From: Priapulus caudatus
Lineage: Eukaryota; Priapulida; Priapulimorpha; Priapulimorphida; Priapulidae
Assembly (NCBI RefSeq): GCF_000485595.1
Contig: NW_014577729.1
Coordinates: 44,717 to 80,895, forward strand
Direction of reading: 5' to 3'
Length of the DNA stretch: 36,179 nt
Shown one piece after another: positions 30,340-36,179 of this stretch (the stretch's first letter is position 1; each line of letters starts with the position of its first letter). Under the pieces are notes generated by a model that was not told the origin of the DNA, made no database searches, and worked only from the letters and a program-made list of their open reading frames with translations. Position numbers and translations under genes: made by a program.

Positions 30340-33300
30340 AATTTTTTTGAAAAAATTATATTTTTATAATTTTTTTGTGTGTGTTAAATCTTTGGGTTTC
30401 TCGGTGGTTTATTTCGTTCCACGATCAGTCGGTTGTTTTTCTTTCCCGATCGTTTTATGAGCAGGTATCGTAGCAAACATGATACCAACTGTAATCATGC
30501 ATGAAAATTATAATGACTATAAAATACAATATAAAAAGACCATGTAAAATGAAACGAATCTTGTATCCACTTGTCCACGTGCTAGGCAATGAGCTTTGCA
30601 CCCTTCCATTTCATATTCTGTATTTTCAGCATTGAAATGAATTCTAATTATTGAAATAAAATTCATTCATAGTATTTCTTTCCTTTTAACATCCTAGACC
30701 TTGGATTTATCATATCTAGACCTTGTGTAAATAAACGTGTGATATGTGTGTGCATGCAAGAGCGTGTAGCAGTCCTAGTATTTGTAGCTGTAGTAATGCC
30801 CAATGATGTCTGTAAGCTTGTCTGACGCTAGATTTATGGAGCTCTTGAAGTTCAAGTACAATATTGCTAAATCGAGCTGAATAGCTAAATAGAGCTAAAA
30901 ATCGATGTATAGCTTTTTATACATAATATTTGCTTTTGATTGCATTAGAAGCTATATTACAAATTTAGTAACGGTCGTAAGTTTTGATAGTGCTTCATGT
31001 GGCTATAAAGTTGGCCAGCTGCCAATAACATTCCTTTATAATTACAAAAAAATATTTGGAAAAATCATGCTAAACGTACATTAATAAAGAAACGTTCGCT
31101 CGAACGATATCTTCGTCTTGTTTTGTTTTCTGTTCATGTTCATGTTCAGAGCAGTGTTTCGCTGTGTCTCTCCACACACTGTGTCACTACACCTTCTCTT
31201 GGAGTTGGTGGCGACATCACGACCCCACCTGACATAGATGCTTCCTCATTCACTGCCTGCATCTGCATTAGAAGGGTTTCAGTATTGCTATACTGTCCTG
31301 GTGCGAACCATGGCACATGAGATCTCCAGTAGTTGAGCTAGATAATTTTTGTGCATCTATACTCGCTAATTAAGAAATTATCAAACTTATTTGTAATGTG
31401 TGTGTGGATAGCCAAGTAGGAAATCAGCGAATGAAATCACATTACGATCTGTCGGTGTCTAGGAGTCAACTGTAAGTCGTTCAACAAATTGAATAGCTTC
31501 GCTTATTTCTTCACACATAAAAACATAAAACAAAAGTTTACTATAAAATAACACCTTTCTTTGGTATATAAACAGCGTTGGAATAAACAAACCAATAAGC
31601 GACAATGGGCCAATGAAAATGGTGCACTTCTGACTAAACGTGAAATTCCAAATAGGGTCATTGTAGTCAATAAAATGGTAAAACCATTTTTTTAACCAAA
31701 ATAGCTGCACAGTCGGTCCTGCAGAGAAGTTGACTACAACGTTCTGCTCTGCGTGTGCTTTCCTTATGCTAAACAATTTTATCAAGAAGTTTCGAGTCGC
31801 ACAGTTCCCATTTCATCAGTGGCTACGCTTAAAACGACAGCACGCGTTTCATTCACAAAATTTTAAAAGTGCGGTTGCAGCAACGGTTGCGAGAAAAGTG
31901 AAGCCGCAATCTTGGAACAACCATGAATCTAAAAGTTATCGGACACATTCACAATACCTGCCACCCTATCAGTAATACATTGACGTGATAGCACTATACT
32001 ACTCCTAATAATATAAGTACTTGCCGATACATAATTAAAACAATTATCTATATGATTAACACACGTATAATATCACATGTTACAAGTATATATTACATTA
32101 CTCTTAATATACAGCCTTGGAACTATAGAGTTGGTCGTGTTGTTACTATAGGCGTGCATGACAGTGAGTTGAATATGATTCAGGGACGTTTTCTCCTCTC
32201 CAAGTATTATATCGCAATATCATTTCGTTTCGAAATTCACAAAGTGAACGTCGGCCCACTTCTCTTCAAAAATGCATCTATGTTCACCGATAGACATTCT
32301 GTGTGTACTTAAATGCAAATCTCTCTCTTGCGTACGACTTTCTATTGTCATCTCCTATAAAAATGTGCATTTTAGGGCATTGCAAAGACCCTGACACCAC
32401 TATCAGAAAGGATTCAAGAATATCTCTTTAGATCAGGGTGAAGGTGACAATGGTTCACTACTACTGACTAAGAAATCAGCAGTAAGGATTAAAGTATCAA
32501 TCTAGCAACTTACCGCTTAGTAGACTGAATTATCGGATTGGCACATTTGTGCCATTTGCATGTTGCATGTTCTAGAGGAATATTTTTTACCCAGATAATA
32601 GAATTACAAAGTACGGTCAAACCTGCTTTAGCGTACACCTCTATGCAATGGGCACCTGTTCTTGGTGGTCACCAAACACAAGACCTGTCTATAAAGGACA
32701 CTTAGGAGAACTCTTTTGAGTGGCAGTTATACAGCCACCTGTGAAACCACCTCTATAAAACGGACACTTGTCTATAAAGGACAACTCGGAGAAATATCAC
32801 GTGTGACCGTTTGCCGTTACCTACATGTTCGACTGCAGTTCAGTCAAGAGTCGTTCAGTTTCGTGGAATCGCTCACATTTCGTAATGATCACACTATACC
32901 TGTCGCTAAATTCATCCGATAATAAATTAAATCTCGTCGCCATAATAGAGTCGATTTCAGAATATATTCGCAAGCAACTACGGCGCACGAGCATGTGACA
33001 CGGCATGCACAAGGCAGTTGTCGATTTCATATACAAAACTTTACAACTCTATTTACGTTTGTTCGCGAAGCACCGATCCCTTATTACATGTACAGACCCC
33101 CCCTCCCCTTACTCCTGCTTACAACAACCTACTGGAGAGATTAGGAGGATAGATTGTAGGACCTTCGCTGTGTCATGGTGCAAATTCATTCGACCACAGC
33201 AACAACGAGAGTCCTGCGAGACTAGACTATAAGATTCGACATTGAGCAAAGACATTTCATCACATCCTTGTGCAACATTCCCAACATTTACAATGACGAC

Positions 33301-33470
33301 AGCTGCTCTCTGAATCTCAAAGACACCGAAAAAAACCTTCCCCTGAAGATCGGACTCTGTGTGCTTGCTCGGTCGGCCATCTTAAAATTACTAAAAAAAT
33401 TACTGCGTTTTCTCGTGAAAAATATAGACGTTGCTGTACACGGCAGCCATCATGGCCGCATATCTAGCCA
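30340..33470. other. Convergent intergenic region RABGGTA / ATP2C1
   Basis: About 3.1 kb, AT-rich, with no recognisable protein similarity. AATAAA motifs near 30654 and 31085 could serve RABGGTA or the orphan exon. The largest open frames (31459-31785 minus, 31730-31975 plus) have no identifiable domain and no splice support. Confidence 0.55.
32618..32800. mobile_element. DNA-transposon remnant with GTCTATAAAGGACA repeats
   Basis: GGTCAAACCTGCTTTAGCGT at the left resembles a terminal sequence found in many DNA-transposon families. TGTCTATAAAGGACA occurs twice (about 32687 and 32770) with CCTCTATAAAACGGACAC between. The same words occur near 8160. Termini are not defined. Confidence 0.55.
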
Positions 33471-35554
33471 TCAGACCTTGAGTTGAACATAATGTCTGTT
33501 CTTGTGTTGCCGCCGGAACATGATTTGTTCGGCGAACTTTTTGAACTCTGAGATGAAGAATACGCTAGAGGTAAGGCCGATGAGAAAGAGCATATCTGAA
33601 ACGAAAAGGGAAAAGATTATTAGCAGAACTTGCCTCAACTGCAGAAATATATACGCATCTATTAATTTAGAGTGTATTTCCTATACGATGTACATGTATG
33701 GTATTTCTCAACGTGGTATTATTACTAGTTAGGAAATTAACAATAACGAAACCATCGCTCAATACAAACTAATTATAAATTATTCGAAATTACCTCACAT
33801 CTACACTTACCGTTCAACGTTAGCGCTTCTGTCTGAAAAACTCTCTGTAACGGCGGGAAATAAATGACTAGCATTTGACCAATGAGAGAGCCCGACACAG
33901 CAAGCAGAAACATCTTGTTTTTGAATAGTCCAATCTGGAACACCAGCTTTTCCTAAAAAAAAACATGGAATGTAAACCTTACCAAAATATAAAAGAAAGA
34001 AAGAAATTTAATGAAAACTTAATTAAAACGTATATAATACAAAAGTAAATATAACAGAACACCAAACTTTTGTAACCAATTGTAAATTGATTATTAATTG
34101 TAAATTATTTTACATTCAAATTTGAGATAAATTAATTAATTTTTTTACCAATTTCAAGCTTTTTATAAATAATCGTGAAATGGGAAGAATTACGACGCAT
34201 TGTTACTGACCTGGGATCTACAACTCAGGGCGTTGAACATGTCGAAGAATACAAAACAAGTGAACGTCATCGTCGTGTCTCGCGGAGTGACGATGTTGTC
34301 ACTCAACTGCAATGCAATAATCGATCATAATAAATAGAACATCCAACACCATTACATCTATACAATATATAATAATGTAACAGCAATAATGTTTTGCAGA
34401 TATGGGTTGTATCATATCAAGAGTACATAATAGGAGATCTCCTATTATGTACTCTTGATCATATCAAAGATACTAGGAAATATAGATTAACTCACTCTGA
34501 TTAATTCTCAATGATTCGTTCCATTATGATTGTTCCCCTAAAATAATTATTAAAATATTTTCTTTGCAATAATTATCATTGATGTTACCATGAATGGAAT
34601 TCTTTTACATTATTTACATTATATATAGGTCTATATATATATACATATATAATTATTTATAATCATATTAACTATCTAGTGACGTCACTAACTATCTAGC
34701 AATATCACTAACTATCTAGTGACATCATTAACTATTTAGTGACATCATTAACTATCTAGCGACATCACTAACCATCTAGTGATGTCACTAACTATCTAGT
34801 GACGTCATTAACTATCTAGTGACATCATTAACTATCTAGTGACATCATTAACCATCTAGTGACGTCATTAACCATCTAGTGACATCACTAACTATCTAGT
34901 GACATCATTAACTATTTAGTGACATCATTAACTATCTAGCGACATCACTAACTATCTAGTGACATCATTAACTATCTAGTGACGTCATTAACTATCTAGT
35001 GACGTCATTAACTATCTAGTGACATCATTAACCATCTAGTGACGTCGCTAACTATCTAGTGACGTCATTAACCATCTAGTGACGTCACTAACTATCTAGT
35101 GACGTCATTAACCATCTAGTGACATCATTAACTATCTAGCGACATTATTAACCATCTAGTGACATCATTAACTATCTAGTGACATCATTAACTATCTAGT
35201 GACATTATTAACCATCTAGTGACATCACTAACTATATCTAGTGATGTCATTAACCATCTAGTGACGTCACTAACTATCTAGCGACATTATTAACCATCTA
35301 GTGACGTCACTAACTATCTAGCGACATTATTAACCATCTAGTGACATCACTAACTATCTAATGATGTCATTAACCATCTAGTGACGTCACTACGCACGTG
35401 ACTGACCTCTCGTATGAAGACGTAGAGCGTGCCGGCGATTATGACGGCGGCGGACATGAGAACGCTCTTGATGAGAGACTTGGTGATCATCGCTTGCTTG
35501 GTGTTGCGCGGCGGCTGCCTCAGCACGTCGTGGTCCACCGGCTCCACGCCGAGG
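33471..35554 (-). CDS. ATP2C1: Secretory-pathway Ca2+/Mn2+-ATPase, C-terminal part
   Basis: P-type (P2A) ATPase of the Golgi (SPCA family) that pumps Ca2+ and Mn2+ into the lumen; the C-terminal membrane region is visible. Four exons on minus: 35554-35407, 34306-34211, 33952-33811, 33595-33471, phases consistent, stop TGA at 33473-33471, 170 codons plus a split serine codon. Recognisable blocks: [31 protein letters not shown] (M7-M8 region), [20 protein letters not shown] (with the conserved FFDMFNA), [38 protein letters not shown] and a basic tail ending QLKV. The SLGVEPVD block separates SPCA from SERCA. ATP2C1 versus ATP2C2 is not decided; a pre-duplication orthologue is likely. The phosphorylation and nucleotide domains lie beyond the right edge. 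The first visible exon has two extra partial copies upstream. Confidence 0.94.
34416..34459. repeat. Perfect 44-bp palindrome without spacer
   Basis: ATCAAGAGTACATAATAGGA plus GA, followed directly by its exact complement. It could extrude as a cruciform. It lies in an ATP2C1 intron, and a diverged relative is at 21453-21514. Confidence 0.92.
34664..35394. repeat. 20-bp minisatellite, about 36 units, CRE-like
   Basis: Tandem array of TAACTATCTAGTGACATCAT with point variants, one unit lengthened by two bases near 35230. Many units read TGACGTCA, the CREB/ATF palindrome, often inside the 14-bp palindrome TAGTGACGTCACTA. Towards the right, alternating unit types make a 40-bp higher-order repeat (GACGTCAC / GACATTAT). 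The array stops about 10 bp from the donor of the ATPase exon at 35407. Confidence 0.97.
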
Positions 35555-35850
35555 CTGCGGGGAAACAATGGTGAATGTAAGCAAACACGCACGCACGCAC
35601 ACGCACGCACGTATGCTTGGTGTTGCGCGGCGGCTGCCTCAGCACGTCGTGGTCCACCGGCTCGACGCCGAGGCTGCGGGGAAACAACAATGAATGTAAG
35701 CAAACATGCACACACACGCACGCGCATGCACGCACGCACACGCACGCACACGCACGCACGTATGCTTGGTGTTGCGCGGCGGCTGCCTCAGTACGTCGTG
35801 ATCCACCGGCTCCACGCCGAGGCTGCGGGGAAACAACGGTGAATGTAAGC
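35496..35850 (-). repeat. Triplicated acceptor edge of the ATP2C1 exon
   Basis: The first part of the exon at 35554 with its CCCCGCAG acceptor recurs with acceptors after 35673 and 35822, spaced 119 and 149 bp. Both extra copies encode [20 protein letters not shown] and then H-T before a GTGCGTGCG donor-like sequence. Each is 63 nt, so each could be a frame-keeping mini-exon. (GCAC)n microsatellites separate the copies. Confidence 0.92.
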
Positions 35851-35924
35851 AAACACGCACGCACACGCACACGCACGCACACGCACGCACACGCACGCAC
35901 GCACGCACGCACAGAGGAGAGCTG

Positions 35925-36179
35925 AGATCTGAAGACGAGATATGAGATGAGGAGAGGAGAGAGACCGGAATCGATGAACTCGAGATGACGAGCGAGAGAG
36001 AGAGAGGATGACGAGACACTTACCCATAGATTGAGAGGGAGAGAGAAGATAAGATGAGACCTCGATGAGAGCGAGAGGAGATGGAGATGAGAGAGGGAGT
36101 GGAGATGAGGTGGAGAGAGAGAGAGAGAGAAGATTAAATGACGATCCAGAGAGAGAGAGAGAGAGAGAGCATGCGCGTG
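35925..36179. repeat. GA-rich microsatellite
   Basis: Purine-rich tract with interspersed GATGA words to the window edge, in ATP2C1 intron sequence. An ATGG|GTAAGT match at about 36023 on the minus strand does not continue a known ATPase exon. Confidence 0.85.

Noticed and set aside
34664-35394. Possible CRISPR-like array
   Set aside because: The units are directly tandem with no unique spacers, and the DNA is eukaryotic. It is a minisatellite.
35639-36027. Long Cys/Val/Arg-rich minus-strand frames
   Set aside because: Translations of the (GCAC)n microsatellite running between the triplicated ATP2C1 exon edges.

Overview
This is animal nuclear DNA, very probably from a marine or other non-vertebrate metazoan. 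It has intron-rich housekeeping genes, TTAGGG-type telomere-like repeats, a tRNA-derived SINE, non-LTR retrotransposon pieces, hAT-type elements and many foldback MITEs. Two introns carry textbook U12 (minor spliceosome) signals, which argues against fly- or nematode-like lineages that have lost most of them. I cannot name the species. No exon annotation was given, so the exon chains below were read by hand from protein similarity, GT/AG boundaries and phase bookkeeping.

Gene layout, left to right: NUP62 (minus, 11427 to about 522, C-terminal end off the left edge); MRPS21 (plus, 11767-12343); DPM1 (minus, 18264-13939); RABGGTA (plus, 18398-29632, 568 aa over 15 coding exons); an orphan exon resembling the PH-BEACH region of neurobeachin/LRBA (plus, 30217-30315); and the C-terminal part of a secretory-pathway Ca2+-ATPase of the ATP2C1 family (minus, 35554-33471, N-terminal part off the right edge). 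NUP62/MRPS21 and DPM1/RABGGTA are divergent pairs with only 339 bp and 133 bp between start codons. MRPS21/DPM1 and RABGGTA/ATP2C1 converge. The genes act in unrelated places (nuclear pore, mitoribosome, ER glycosylation, Rab prenylation, Golgi ion transport). I see no operon or pathway logic, only shared promoters.

Two patterns stand out. First, four foldback elements of different sequence (10193-10427, 17365-17791, 18780-19120, 21589-21842) each hold tracts of TTAGGG/CCCTAA repeat. Each is flanked by a 9-bp direct repeat that fits a target-site duplication. One sits inside a NUP62 coding exon and one inside a LINE open reading frame, and in both cases removing the element plus one 9-mer restores the reading frame exactly. 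Second, the edges of coding exons (splice site plus adjoining coding sequence) are duplicated or triplicated in tandem in every large gene: NUP62 last visible exon, DPM1 stop-codon end, RABGGTA exons 8, 9, 11, 12 and 15, and ATP2C1. Some copies keep an acceptor, an open frame and a donor.

The rest is intronic and intergenic repeat: a decayed hAT transposon in a NUP62 intron with a long alternating purine-pyrimidine tract, TTAA-flanked MITEs abutting RABGGTA acceptors, a 20-bp minisatellite of about 36 units rich in CRE-like octamers in the ATPase gene, perfect palindromes, and GA, CT and ATT microsatellites at several places including both window ends.
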